DNA of 64,000 bases from Cohnella rhizosphaerae (lineage in GTDB: Bacteria > Bacillota > Bacilli > Paenibacillales > Paenibacillaceae), in NCBI RefSeq assembly GCF_029525575.1, contig NZ_JAPDIA010000003.1, positions 310,001 to 374,000 on the forward strand, in the 5' to 3' direction. A program made the position numbers and the translations under genes. Of this stretch, positions 35,422-45,492 are shown piece after piece (within the stretch, counting starts at the first letter, position 1; the number at the start of each line of letters is the position of its first letter). A model generated the notes under the pieces. The model saw only the letters and a list, made by a program, of their open reading frames with translations, was not told the DNA's origin and searched no databases.

Positions 35422-35633
35422 AAGTACCTCCTGGGGTTTAGCCCGTATCCCCGCCGGGCGATTGGGTTTGAATAAAGCCTGTCGGTTTGCCGACATCCTT
35501 ATAACGATCGAACCGGACATGGTGTGACAAGGGACGGATGGCCGCAAGCCGCGGGAGGCCGAGGTTGATTTGAATGCCGGGCAAGTTATATGTTAGTTAT
35601 AAGAATTAAGCAACCGGACGAGGAAGTGACGAG

Positions 35634-36502
35634 ATGCAGGAGTTGTACAGGCAGTACAAGGGACGGATGTTCAACCTCGCCTACCAGTTGACCGGTTCGG
35701 CCGCCGATGCCGAGGACGTCGTGCAGGACGTATTTTTGAAGGCTTATCAGCTCCCCCCCGGAGAAATTGGCCTTGCCGGGACCGTACTTGTATAAAATGG
35801 TCACGAACCGCTGCCGGGACTTGTACAAGTCGGCTCGCAAGAAGCGGGAGGAATACTTCGGCGAGTGGCTGCCCGAGCCCCTCGCTCCGGCCGACAACGA
35901 CCCTGCGGATTCAGTCGCGCGCGACGAGCTGCTGTCCTATGCCATGCTGGCGCTGCTGGAGCGGTTGACGGCGTCGGAGCGGGCGGTCTTTGTACTGCGC
36001 GAGGCGCTCGGGTTCGACTACGGCGAGATCGCCACGCTCATGGATAAAAGCGAGGTGAACTGCCGAAAGCTGTTCAGCCGCGCGCGCGGAAAATTAGGGC
36101 TGGACGCCGAGGCGCCGCCGATACAGGCTCCTTCCGCCTCCGAGGAATGGGTCGACGGGTTCGTGTCTGCTCTTAGACAGGGGAATATGGACCGGCTTCT
36201 GTCCATGCTCGATCCCGATGTCGTGCTGCTGCCAGACGGCGGGGGCAAGGTACAGGCGGCCGTCAACCCGATTCATACCGCGGAGCGCGTGGCCAAGTTC
36301 CTTATGGGCGTCATCCGCAAGACCGCTACGTTCGAAGGCGAAGCGGCCGTCCGCATGGAGCGCATCAACGGGGGAACCCGGCCTGATTCTGCGCGACGAG
36401 GACGGCGTCGTTCATACGGCGGCCTTGTTCCGCGTCGAAGGCGGTATCATCCGCGGCCTGTATATTTTGCGCAATCCGGACAAGCTTAAATCGCTTAAGT
36501 AG
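35634..36502 (+). CDS. SigJ-like ECF sigma factor with SnoaL-like C-terminal domain
   Basis: About 288 aa. Sigma region 2 (LYRQYKGRMFNLAYQLTGS, AEDVVQDVFLKAY), region 4 (RAVFVLREALGFDYGEIATL, NCRKLFSRARGKL), then about 110 residues of SnoaL/NTF2-like domain (WVDGFVSALRQGNMDRLLSM, VVLLPDGGGKVQAA) as in SigJ-type ECF41 factors. ECF41 factors use this domain in place of an anti-sigma. Two extra bases: C-run 35753-35759 and G-run 36370-36374. The ECF41 partner (often a carboxymuconolactone decarboxylase or oxidoreductase) may be the NmrA-like gene on the opposite strand; that is inference. Confidence 0.87.
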
Positions 36503-36562
36503 TCTGCTCGGGCTCTTTGGCTGGTCGGTGATCATGTTCCTTTTGCGGGGGGAGGTGGCGTC

Positions 36563-37557
36563 TTGAAGGTGGAACGGCTGCTCGGCATCACGATGCTGCT
36601 GCTGAGCCGGCGCCGGGTGAACGCCCAGACGCTGGCAGGCAAGTTCGAGGTCTCGCACCGGACGATCTATCGCGACCTGGAGACGATCAACGCGGCGGGC
36701 ATTCCGATCGTATCGTTCACGGGGGAGCGACGGGGGCTACGAGATTATGGAGCAGTACCGGATCGATCGGCAGATCGTAACGCTGGACGACTTGCAATCC
36801 ATTCTTGCGGCGCTCAAGGGCGTTCGGGCTTCGCTCGGCGACGAGGAGATGGACGGGCTGCTGACGAAGATCAAGGCGCTGGTCGCGCGGTCGGAGCAGA
36901 AGCAGCTCGAGGAAGCGGGCGAGACGCTCATCTTCGATACGAACCTGTGGCACGGCGGCGGGCTCAAGGACCGGACGATTCTGGCGCAGCTGCGGCAGGC
37001 GTCGAAAAATCGCACGGTCGTCTCGTTCGCCTATACGAATACGGACGGAGAAGCGGAGCGGCGGGAGGTCGAGCCGATCGGTCTGGCTTGGAAAGGGTAC
37101 GCCTGGTACCTGTACGCGTATTGCAGGCTGCGGGGGAGATTACCGGACGTTCAGGCTGTCCCGGCTGGACGGGCTGCGCGTGCACATGGAGCGGTTCGCG
37201 AACCGGGGCGTGCGGATGGAGGAGCTGGACGCGCGCTGGGGCAATCAGGAGCGCGGGCAGGAGATCGAGGTGACGCTGCTGTTCAGCCCGCGGCTGCGCG
37301 TGCGCGTGGAGGAGACGTTCGGCGCCGAACGGGTGGAGATGCGGGAGGACGGCTCGCTGCTCGTCCGGTCCAGCTATCCGGACAACCGCTGGATGTACGG
37401 CATGATCCTCGGCTACGGCCCGGATGTCCGGGTGCTGGAGCCGGCCGCCGTGGCGGCGAAGATTCGCGCCATGGGGGCGCAGATCGCGGCGATCTATGAA
37501 GACGCGGAGGAGGCTGCAAGCATGTCGAACGCAGCTGCGCAAAGAACCAATTCGTAA
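36563..37557 (+). CDS. WYL-domain (YafY-type) transcriptional regulator
   Basis: About 330 aa. N-terminal winged helix (LLLSRRRVNAQTLAGKFEVS, HRTIYRDLETINAAGIPIV), then the WYL domain: VVSFAYTNTDGEAERREVEP, KGYAWYLYAYC and the WCX C-terminus ending in AKIRAMGAQIAAIYED. WYL proteins sense nucleic-acid or other ligands. TTG start at 36563 with GGGAGG upstream. Two extra G's, at 36721-36725 and 37132-37136, break the frame; corrected, the linker reads TGSDGGYEIM and the second joint LRGDYRTFRLS. The GATase gene follows 16 bases later, so it is probably coregulated. Confidence 0.87.
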
Positions 37558-37573
37558 ACAGGGAGCGGTAACG

Positions 37574-38275
37574 ATGATTCGGGTGGGCGTGATCGGCGAT
37601 TACAAAACGGAGGTCAAGGCGCATATCGCTATACCTCAGGCGCTGCGTCTGACCGCAGACACGCTGGGCGTGCAGGTCGACTGCGACTGGGTTCCTACGA
37701 CAGCGCTCGCGGATACGTACGCGCCGGAGCTGTCGGCTTATCAGGCAATATGGATCGCGCCGGCAAGTCCTTACGCCAGCATGCAAGGCGCCCTGAACGG
37801 CATTCGCTATGCCCGCGAAAACGGAATCCCCGTACTGGGTACCTGCGGCGGATTTCAGCATATGATCATCGAATTCGCCCGGGACGTCATGGGCTTGGCC
37901 GAGGCCGATCATGCGGAGCTCAGCCCCGAGAGTCCGATGCTGCTCGTCACGCCGCTATCGTGCGCTTTCCGAGAGCATACGCACCGATTCATACTGACGC
38001 CTGGCTCTCGCACCGCGGCCGCCTATGGCGCATCCGAAACGATCGAGCAATACGGCATCTGCAATTACGGTCTCAATCCCGCATTCGCCGCGCAAGTTTC
38101 GCAGGCCGGATTCCGCGTCGCGGGGGTAGACGAGAACGGGGAGACGCGCATTATGGAGCTGGAGGGACATCCCTTTTTCTTCGGCACGCTGTTCCAGCCG
38201 GAGCGTTCCGCGTTCAAGAGAATCGTGCATCCGCTCATTCGCGCGTTCGTCGAGGCCGCGGGAGCAGGCGCGTAG
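37574..38275 (+). CDS. Class I glutamine amidotransferase-like protein (CTP synthase-related)
   Basis: A 233-aa protein resembling the glutaminase half of CTP synthase: VGVIGDYKTEVKAHIAIPQA, VLGTCGGFQHMIIEFARDV with the nucleophile position Cys in GTCGGFQ, and a C-terminal GTLFQPERSA where CTP synthase has the His-Pro-Glu type site. In place of a standard His-x-Glu it has FQPE, so glutaminase activity is uncertain. No synthetase half is present. Downstream of the WYL gene; role unknown. Confidence 0.75.
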   Translation: MIRVGVIGDYKTEVKAHIAIPQALRLTADTLGVQVDCDWVPTTALADTYAPELSAYQAIWIAPASPYASMQGALNGIRYARENGIPVLGTCGGFQHMIIEFARDVMGLAEADHAELSPESPMLLVTPLSCAFREHTHRFILTPGSRTAAAYGASETIEQYGICNYGLNPAFAAQVSQAGFRVAGVDENGETRIMELEGHPFFFGTLFQPERSAFKRIVHPLIRAFVEAAGAGA

Positions 38276-38438
38276 CCGTTGCCAGGGAACGTTGAATAAC
38301 ACCGCCACATCGCCTTGCACAACCTCCGCGGTTCCGCCGCTCGCTAATGCTGCATCTTGAGATTCGCTGCCGCATTCTCCGCCACTTCGCCGGCCCCCTG
38401 CTGGTCGGCCGTTCTCGCTCCTTTACGCTTCGCCCCAA

Positions 38439-38479
38439 CCCCGCAATAAATTTGCGGGGTACCGCAATGGATTTGCGGT
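38439..38479. repeat. Twin hairpins upstream of the chemoreceptor gene
   Basis: CCCCGCAATAAATTTGCGGGG is followed directly by ACCGCAATGGATTTGCGGT: two adjacent stems with the same loop pattern. The 38276-38438 stretch before them holds no supported gene. Confidence 0.55.
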
Positions 38480-38550
38480 TACAAGAACGTTGTCGGATTT
38501 TATCATAAAGATAGTACTTTATGACCAATCCGAAATGGGGATGTACACCT

Positions 38551-40116
38551 ATGAAGCTCACCGTTGCGAAGAAGATGTATGCCAGCTACTTCCTTGTCCT
38601 GATTCTGCTTGCGCTTGTTGCCGCTGTCGGATTGCAGGGTATGAACGACATTCAAGCGCAAACGAACAATATTGTGACCGACGCGATTCCCGTCTCGATG
38701 GCCGCTTCCAATCTCATGACCTCGCTCATCAATGAAGAAACGGCAACGCGGGCTTTTCTGATCGGCGGCGACGAGAAATATCTCGATACCTATCAAAAAG
38801 GCGTGCAAGGCGTGCAAAACGATCTGCGCGACATCGAAGGCCATCTCCCGAATCATCCGACCATGAAGGCATTGATCGACGAAGCGAAGCCCCAGATCGG
38901 GGCGATCGAGCAATATTTCCAATCCCAGATCGCGCTCGTGCGTGCCGGCAGCGTCAAGGAAGCGCAGCTGAAGGTGGGCGACGGCAAGGCGTTGTTCGCC
39001 CAGTTCCGGGCAACGCACGGCAAGATCGAGCAGGACATCGCGAAGATCATCGGCGATGCGACGCAAAAGGCTGCGAATGCGAAGCGAAATGCGAAGACGC
39101 TTATGCTCGCGATCAGCGGCCTGGCGCTGGCGGCCACGATCGCCCTGGCCTACGCGATGACGCGCAGCGTCTCCGTCCCGGTACGGCTCGTGACCCGTAC
39201 GCTGGGCAGCGTGGCGAACGGAGACCTGACGGCGGGCGAGCTTCGCATCCGCAACAAAGACGAGATCGGCGAGATGGTCGCCTCGCTGAACGTGATGACG
39301 GACAGCCTGCGACAGCTGATCGGATTGACGTCGGCCTCCGCCCACAACGTCTCGGCCGCTTCGCAGCAGATCTCCGCCAGCACGGAGGAGATCGCGGGCA
39401 GCAGCGCCAGCCAGGCCGATGCCGCGCAGACGATGAACCACCTGTTCAAGGAGCTGTCGGCGGCCGTATATGCGGTGGCGATCAACGCGGAAGAAGCGGC
39501 CGACTTGTCGAACCGTTCCCTGGACATCGCGAGGAACGGCGGCGACGTCGTCCGGACGTCCATAGCCGGCATGGACGCGGTCAGCGCCCAGATGAGCAAG
39601 CTCGAGACGGATTCGAACAAGATCGGCGATATCATCGAGGTCATCGACGATATCGCCGGGCAGACGAACCTGCTCGCGCTGAACGCGGCCATCGAGGCGG
39701 CCAGGGCCGGCGACCAGGGCCGCGGGTTTGCGGTCGTCGCGGACGAGGTGCGCAAGCTGGCGGAGCGCAGCGGCGAGGCGACCAAGCAGATCACGGCGAT
39801 CATCCGCGGGATTCAGCAGAGCACCCAGCAGAGCGTGCGCGCGGTTGCCGACGGCGTCGCCTCCTCGATTCAGACGGGCGAGGCGTTCGACCAGATCATC
39901 GTGACCGTCCAGCGTACCACGGAGAAGGTCGCCGAGATCGCGGCGGCCAGCGAGGAGCAATCGGCACAGGCCAACGAGGTGCTGAAGTCGGTGGAGCACG
40001 TGGCCTCGGCAAGCGAGGAGTCCGCGGGAGCGGCCGAACAGACGGCGTCAACGTCGCAGACGCTGGCGACATTGGCCGAGCAGCTCAGCGCGTCGGTGCA
40101 GAAGTTCAAGGTTTAG
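38551..40116 (+). CDS. Methyl-accepting chemotaxis protein
   Basis: About 521 aa. The first helix ([16 protein letters not shown]) leads to a four-helix-bundle periplasmic-type sensor (about 35-190, 4HB_MCP type), then the second helix ([20 protein letters not shown]), HAMP, and the signalling domain with its invariant tip [20 protein letters not shown]. It lacks an obvious C-terminal CheR pentapeptide. It relays ligand binding to CheA/CheW at the pole. ATG 38551 (MKLTVAKK) chosen over 38521. Terminator at 40160. Confidence 0.92.
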   Translation: MKLTVAKKMYASYFLVLILLALVAAVGLQGMNDIQAQTNNIVTDAIPVSMAASNLMTSLINEETATRAFLIGGDEKYLDTYQKGVQGVQNDLRDIEGHLPNHPTMKALIDEAKPQIGAIEQYFQSQIALVRAGSVKEAQLKVGDGKALFAQFRATHGKIEQDIAKIIGDATQKAANAKRNAKTLMLAISGLALAATIALAYAMTRSVSVPVRLVTRTLGSVANGDLTAGELRIRNKDEIGEMVASLNVMTDSLRQLIGLTSASAHNVSAASQQISASTEEIAGSSASQADAAQTMNHLFKELSAAVYAVAINAEEAADLSNRSLDIARNGGDVVRTSIAGMDAVSAQMSKLETDSNKIGDIIEVIDDIAGQTNLLALNAAIEAARAGDQGRGFAVVADEVRKLAERSGEATKQITAIIRGIQQSTQQSVRAVADGVASSIQTGEAFDQIIVTVQRTTEKVAEIAAASEEQSAQANEVLKSVEHVASASEESAGAAEQTASTSQTLATLAEQLSASVQKFKV

Positions 40117-40159
40117 CGGCTAACGGCATTCGGACCGGTGAGCCGCGTCGGCATCCGTC

Positions 40160-40195
40160 AGCCCCGGGAGCGATGATCCGCTCCGGGGCTTTTTC
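40160..40195 (+). terminator. Terminator after chemoreceptor gene
   Basis: AGCCCCGGGAGCG pairs with CGCTCCGGGGCT (one bulge), followed by TTTTT. Confidence 0.85.
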
Positions 40196-40228
40196 GCATC
40201 GCGGGTCCGCGAGCGGCTTCAGGCAGGC

Positions 40229-40476
40229 ATGTTGGCGGATGTGATCGGGCAGACGAAGGAAAAGCTGGAATTTTACCAAGAGGTATTGAATAAGAAGGCT
40301 GCCGGAAAATGAAAATCGCGTCGATCGGGTCGGGGCATATCGGAGGTATGTTGGGAAAGCGGTGGGCGGCGCATCGGGAAGCGACGGCGCAGGCCGAAGC
40401 GGCGAACGGAGCGCTATGGCGCGTGCTGGCGCCGCTGTTCGGGCGGGGATACAGCTTGCAGGTGCTCAGACGCTAA
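40229..40476 (+). pseudogene. Remnants of a MerR-like gene end and an F420/NADP-reductase start
   Basis: 40229-40312 encodes KEKLEFYQEVLNKKAAGK, which resembles the C-terminal helix of MerR regulators. Its TGA overlaps ATG 40309, after which MKIASIGSGHIGGMLGKRWA matches the N-terminus of NADPH:F420 reductase-like proteins; it then runs into unrelated codons and stops at 40476. I read these as two gene fragments left by deletion. Confidence 0.5.
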
Positions 40477-40490
40477 GGCGCGAGCATGCG

Positions 40491-40573
40491 GCAAGGGACG
40501 AAGCAGGAAGATGCCGCTTCGTCCCTTGCGATCGACTGGCGCATAGGCCTGCATCGTCCTGTCCGGACGATGC
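40491..40573. repeat. Two perfect hairpins in a gene-free stretch
   Basis: GCAAGGGACGAAGC (40491-40504) pairs perfectly with GCTTCGTCCCTTGC (40516-40529). A second, GCATCGTCC/GGACGATGC, spans 40551-40573. Neither has a T-tract. No gene is supported from 40477 to 40715. Confidence 0.55.
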
Positions 40574-40715
40574 AACCGGCCGCGCAAGCGCGCTCAAGGC
40601 GCCTCCTCGAACTCTGCCGTCCGGATGGGAAGCTTATATCGCTTACCATCCGTGGCGATTTCGATGCCTGCACTTTCGCGCGATAGGTAGGTCGCTTGTA
40701 TCTTCTACACACGAT

Positions 40716-40748
40716 AAAAAAAACCGCCGGGGCATATGCCTCGGCGGT
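40716..40748 (-). terminator. Terminator after the YjgB-like gene
   Basis: Minus strand ACCGCCGAGGCATATGCC pairs with its partner CCCCGGCGGT side, followed by TTTTTTTT. Confidence 0.85.
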
Positions 40749-40766
40749 CTAGTCGCGTGCGGGCCG

Positions 40767-41459
40767 TTATCCGGCCATATTGTTGCGCGATCCCGTTGTC
40801 GAGAAGACCGAGATGTGATCGACCTTGCCCGTGGACTTCGGGATGGCGAACTTCAGCTGGAATTCGGTGCCGGTCTCGTAAACGTAGATCGTATCGTCGC
40901 CGCTCTTGGCCGTGGAAGACGGCTTGCCGAGCGTCTGCTCGATCTGCAGCAGCGTCAGCTTTTGCAGCTTGGCGTCGCTCGAACGGATGTCGAAGAGCTG
41001 GCTGCCTTTGTTGTAGCCGAATGCGGCATGATGCTTGCCGTAGACGGCGTAGAAGCCTTTGCCCGCCATGTCGTCCGAGTCTGCCTTGCCCCAGTCGTCC
41101 CGTACGTTGTCGATCAGCGAATCGTGGGCGACGTACGGGATGCCGGGCGCCTTGCCCTCCTTGGCGAGCTTGAGCAGCTCTTTGATCTGCGCCGCGACAT
41201 CGGCGGAGACCTTCGTCGGCGCGGCCGAAGCCGGGGCGGATTCGCCCGCCGGCGCGCCGGCCGACGGGGAGGCCGCCGCATCGGACCCGCCTCCGGCCGA
41301 AGCCGAGGGCGAAGCTGGAGCCGATGCCGACGCGGAAGGCGATGCGCTTGGCGCACCATTGCTTGAAGAAGCGGAGACGCCGGCGGAGTTGCAGGCGGCG
41401 AGCACGAGCACGCTTGCCAACGCGAAGCCGTAGGACGCCTTTTTGAATGATATCTTCAT
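40767..41459 (-). CDS. YjgB/DUF4309-type lipoprotein
   Basis: A 230-aa lipoprotein. The signal peptide ends in the lipobox VLVLAACNS; residues 25-80 form a Ser/Ala/Pro tether; the C-terminal 140 residues match Bacillus YjgB (LLKLAKEGKAPGIPYVAHDS, WGKADSDDMAGKGFYAVYGK, LGKPSSTAKSGDDTIYVYET). Exported, function unknown. Last gene of the minus-strand unit behind the two-component system; intact. Confidence 0.82.
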   Translation of the reverse strand: MKISFKKASYGFALASVLVLAACNSAGVSASSSNGAPSASPSASASAPASPSASAGGGSDAAASPSAGAPAGESAPASAAPTKVSADVAAQIKELLKLAKEGKAPGIPYVAHDSLIDNVRDDWGKADSDDMAGKGFYAVYGKHHAAFGYNKGSQLFDIRSSDAKLQKLTLLQIEQTLGKPSSTAKSGDDTIYVYETGTEFQLKFAIPKSTGKVDHISVFSTTGSRNNMAG

Positions 41460-41486
41460 GATGCGGGCCTCCTTGGAAAAACGGTC

Positions 41487-42597
41487 TTATTTCAGCTTGG
41501 CGACGCCGACGGCGATCTGCTCAAGCTTAGCTTTGTTCAGCGTGCCGTCCGGGGGAGCTGACCGTCACGAAGCGGTCGTCGAGCTTGAAGGTGAGCATGT
41601 CGGTGCCGGACGGCTTATACCAAGTGGCTTGAACGCCGTTCGACAGGGTGACCTTCGTGCTCTCGTAGCCGTACGAATAGTCGCGGGGCGATACGTTCAC
41701 GGTCATGTGGGAGAAGAGGAAGTTCACGCCGTCGCCCGTCGCCGCGGCTTGCTTGAAGGCGTCGTCGCCGGCCATGAGCGTCGGCGCGTAAGCCGTCGTG
41801 AAGCCGTCGAAGCCGGCAAAGGCGTCCTTGATCGCTTTGAACTGCGCATCGCTGTAGGAGACGATGGCAAGGCCCGCGGTGCTGTCGGATTGCTTGGCGA
41901 CGCCGACGGCGATCTTCTCGAGCTGCGCCTTCGACAGCGTGCCGTCCATCGAGCTGAGCGTGACGAAGCGGTCGTCGAGCTTGAAGGTGAGCATGTCGGT
42001 GCCGGACGGCTTATACCACTTGGCCTGAACGCCGTTCGACAGCGTCACGTTCGTGCCGTCGTATTCGAAGGAATAGTCGCGGGGCGAGACGTTGACGACC
42101 ATGTGCGAGAAAACGAAGTTCACGCCGTCGCCGGTTGCGGAAGCTTGCTTGTACGTGTCGTTGGCGGCCATCAGCGTCGGCACGTACGGCGTCGTGAAGC
42201 CGTCGAATGCCGCGAACGCCGTCTGGATCTCCTTGACTTGGGCGGTCGTGTAGCCGATGCTGGCCAGGTCGGCGGATTGCGGCGGCGTATTCGGCTTCGT
42301 CGTCGTGATCACGACCTGGTTGGTCTTCGGATCGAACGTCAATTGGACGTCGAGGGCGCCGGCAAGCGCGCGAACCGGGAGATACGTCGTGTCGTGATAC
42401 GTGATCGGGGTGAGCTTGGCGCCGTTCGCGTCCGTCGGGGCATAGGCCGAGCCGTTCACTTTGATGCCGATGTCGCCGTTCAGGTAGGCCGTGATTTTCT
42501 GCATGTTCGTACCGGCGTAGACGCCGGCCGCGCCTGTGATCGTCATGCCGAGCACCATCGCGCCGAGTACCGATTTCTTCATCATGTTGTTTTTCAT
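41487..42597 (-). CDS. Secreted stalk-domain protein with two copies of a 95-residue module
   Basis: About 369 aa. The signal peptide (MMKKSVLGAMVLGMTITGAA) is followed by a copper-amine-oxidase-N-like stalk domain (AYLNGDIGIKVNGSAY, YLPVRALAGALDVQLTFD), then two close copies of a module containing FDGFTT, GDGVNF, FSHM, VNVSPRDYS and KWYKPSGTDMLTFKLDDRFV or a near variant. I choose ATG 42597, which leaves AAGGAG at a proper distance; ATG 42606 is too close. A five-base run at 41551-41555 has one extra base; corrected, it ends EQIAVGVAKLK at 41487. Probably cell-wall associated; no enzyme motif. Confidence 0.78.
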
Positions 42598-42610
42598 ATT
42601 GAACATCTCC

Positions 42611-43818
42611 TTATGGGTTGGGTTTGGTTTGGGTTTTAAAATCGATGATCTCAGTAACGGGCAAGCCTTCCTTCCCCTCCGCCGTGACGCCGAGCCGCGT
42701 GCCGGAGGGATTCCAGTTGAGCGGGTACTGGGGGGAATGCGTTCGGGACGACGGGCACCACGGTACCCGAGGCAGTGTCGAACACGTAGACGCCGTTCAT
42801 GCCGCTGCGGTCTTCCGCGTATACGGCGAAGGCCAGCTTGGAGGCATCCGCGGACCAGCTCATATACGGAACGAGGTCGCCTTTGCCGATCGCCGCCGTG
42901 CTCTGCGTGCGGCCGTCGGCGTCGTACAGGAGCAGCTTCGCGCCGTCCGCGCCTCCCGCCGTCGATACGGCGATCCGGGCGCCGTCAGGCGCGAGCTCGT
43001 AGTCCGATACCCCGGAGGCGAGCAGCGTCGGTTTGGGGTCGGCCCCATAGACCACTTTCTTCAGATTTTGCAGGGCGTCCGTGTAGTAGACGTTGCCGCG
43101 CGAGGCGGAGAGCTTCGTGAACAGCTCCGCCTGCGGGTCGTCGATCTCCATCTTCGACACCGTGCCGTCGGTACGGATGACGAGCACGTCGCCGCGTCCT
43201 TGCATGGCGCCTGCCGCCAGTACGTACTTGTCCGCGTCCAGCCAGCCGCCCGACTCGAGATAATTGGAAGCCTTGATCTCGGTCATCTCGCCGGTCTCCG
43301 TATTTTTCATGAAGTTGCGGGCGGTGTAGTTGTCCTTCCACTGCTGCACGAAGGCGAACTTGCCATCAGGCGACAGCTTCTCCTTGACCAGCGCCGGCGC
43401 GGGACCGGCGGCATCGGCCTGCTTGTCGGCGCTGCGCGCGTCGTTCGTCAGGTCGACGGTCTCGGCGGCGTAGCTGAACTTCGCTTCTTCGGTCGCCGTG
43501 CCCGGCGACAAGCGCTTCGTCGTGGTGATCCGCACGACGTCGTCCGATAGCCAGGCGTCGATGGACGCGCCTTCGAGCCGGTGGATGCGGTCGATCGCGA
43601 CTTCGGCGCGCGTCGGCGCGTCGGTCTCTTTCACCACGGTCAGCTTGCGCTTGCCGCCGTCCGGACGCTGGGCGGCCGAGCCGTCCGTTTGGCCGGCCTC
43701 CGCGCCGGAGGCGACCGGGACAGGCTCGCCGCGCTTGGCGCTGCAGGCCGTCAGTTCGCAGGCGAGCGCTAGCAAGAGCGTCAGCTTAACGGCGATCTCT
43801 CCTTTTTTTGTTCGGCAT
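42611..43818 (-). CDS. Lipoprotein with TolB/WD40-like beta-propeller
   Basis: About 401 aa after two corrections. MPNKKGEIAVKLTLLLALA leads to the lipobox-like LTACSA, then propeller blades with the repeated pattern LSPDGKFAFVQQW, LAPDGARIAVS, WSADASKLAFAVY and WNPSGTRLGVTA. Extra bases occur at T-run 43803-43809 (splits the signal peptide) and G-run 42730-42735. GGAGG precedes ATG 43818. The stop is 14 bases before the stalk-protein start, so these two are cotranscribed. A candidate regulated promoter lies at 43919-43965. Confidence 0.75.
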
Positions 43819-43918
43819 GAACAGGTCCTCCTGACTGATGTGGATCTCTCGCCAGGGAGCAGTTGCAGCGAGGCGCTCTACCGCGCTGCCCTGCGTCCGT
43901 CGTCCCTGTCCTGAGATC

Positions 43919-43965
43919 AGTATAGAATCGCGATATATCGAAGCCATATCCGGCTTGTATCGAAG
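43919..43965 (-). promoter_or_regulatory. Candidate response-regulator promoter of the lipoprotein operon
   Basis: Minus strand: two CTTCGATA direct repeats (43965-43958 and 43943-43936) lie 22 bp apart, two helical turns, upstream of a -10-like TATACT (43924-43919). No good -35 is present. This is the classic layout for an OmpR/PhoP-type regulator such as the one encoded just upstream. Confidence 0.5.
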
Positions 43966-43988
43966 TTGTAAACATTGCGGAGCGCCGT

Positions 43989-45492
43989 TTACGACTCGCC
44001 CGAAGGCGTCGTCGGGATCGGCAGCTCGAGTATGAATCGGGAGCCTGAGGCGCCGGATTCGGCGAGCCGAACGGCGCCGCCCTGCTTCTCCGCGAGGCTG
44101 CGGACGAGCGACAGCCCGAGCCCGGTGCCGCCGGTGGCGCGGGAGCGGTCCCCGCTGACCGTATAGAACGGGTCGAAGATGCGCGGCTGCGCCTCGGGCG
44201 GAATGCCTCTGCCGGTGTCCGCGACCTCGACCAGCATGCGCGAGACGGCGCCGGGTCTCTCCGCCATCCGGTTGCTCAACGTTACTTTCCCGCCCGGCAC
44301 GTTGTACTTCACCGCATTGTCGAGCAGGTTCAGCACGATATGCATCAGATTGTCGGGATCGGCCCAGACGGTGCCTTCCCGAAGCGCCAGTTCGACGCGG
44401 ATGTCGGCCGCGTCGGCCTTGACCCGGATGCGTTCCGCGGCTTCGGCCAGCAGCGGAGCGAGCTCGACTTGCGCTGCCTTCGTTTCGAAGTCGTACACGT
44501 CCATCGCGGACAGCTGCAGCGCCTTTTCGACCAGTTCGTACAGCCGTGCGGCCTCCGTGCCGATGCGTTCCCTCGCTCTGCCGAGCAGCGCCGGGTCGTC
44601 CGCGTACATCTCCAGCAGATCCGCGTAAGCGCGGATCGAAGTGAGCGGCGTCTTCAGCTCGTGGCTAATGTTGCCGATGAACTGCTTCTGCTGGCGCTCG
44701 AGCTCGGTCAGCCGCGCGATCGCCTCCATGAGCTTGCGCTTCTCTTCTTGAAGCTGCTCCACGGAAGACGAGATGCTGCCGCTCATGTCGTAGATGCCTT
44801 CGGCCAGCTCGCCCAGCTCGTCCCTGCGGCGCACGGGAGGGCGGGTCAAATAGTCGCCGCGTCCGATCTGCTGGGCGGCGCGGTTGAGCCTGCGAATGAC
44901 GCTCACCTGACGGCGGACGAAGAGGTAGCCGGCCAGAAAGCCGCCCGCGAGCACCGCGAGTCCCGCGTACAGGAAAAGATCGCGGATTCGCTCGTAGAAA
45001 GCGTTCTGCTCGGCCAGCGAAGCGTGGAACTGAACCGTGCCGAGCAGTTGATCGGCATTGTACAGCGGGGCCAGGTATAAGAGCGCGTCGCCTTCCGTAA
45101 TATAAGCGGACATCCCCCCTCGCGGTATAGGCGAGCGCGTCAGACGCGTCGGTTCGCGGCTGGATCGGTAGCGACGTGCCGGCCAGCGTGCCGTCCGTAT
45201 CGTACAGCGTCACCGGCAGGCCGCTCAGTTCGCCGAGATCGATGGCGAGCCGCTGTCCGTTTTTCTCCATAAAAGGCTTCGCCTCGATGCGCTCGCCGGT
45301 CAGGAACGCCTCGCGCACGCGCAAGTTCGCCGCCTCGGCCTGCCGCGCGAAGGTCCGCTCGAGCCGTTCCTTCTGATCTTCCCGAATGCCCGACAACACC
45401 TGGATGCTCAGCGCGGCGACGACGGCGGCCAGCAGCAGCGCGAGCATCAGCGACTGCTTGCCCTGCAGGCCGAAGCGCATGCCCCGGCTCAT
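43989..45492 (-). CDS. Sensor histidine kinase
   Basis: About 500 aa. Helix 1 (SLMLALLLAAVVAALSIQVL), an extracytoplasmic sensor of about 130 residues, helix 2 (LFLYAGLAVLAGGFLAGYLF), HAMP, HisKA with the phospho-acceptor in FIGNISHELKTPLTSIRAYA, and HATPase_c motifs (LNLLDNAVKYN, VADTGRGIPPE, GGTGLGLSLVRSL). ATG 45492 overlaps the response-regulator stop by four bases. A six-base C-run at 45114-45119 contains one extra base inside the sensor domain. Signal unknown; the secreted proteins encoded downstream point to the envelope. Confidence 0.9.

Noticed and set aside
38350..38430. Minus-strand stretch encoding ADQQGAGEVAENAAANLKMQH before a stop
   Set aside because: Reads like a real protein end, but has no start codon, ribosome site or recognisable family.
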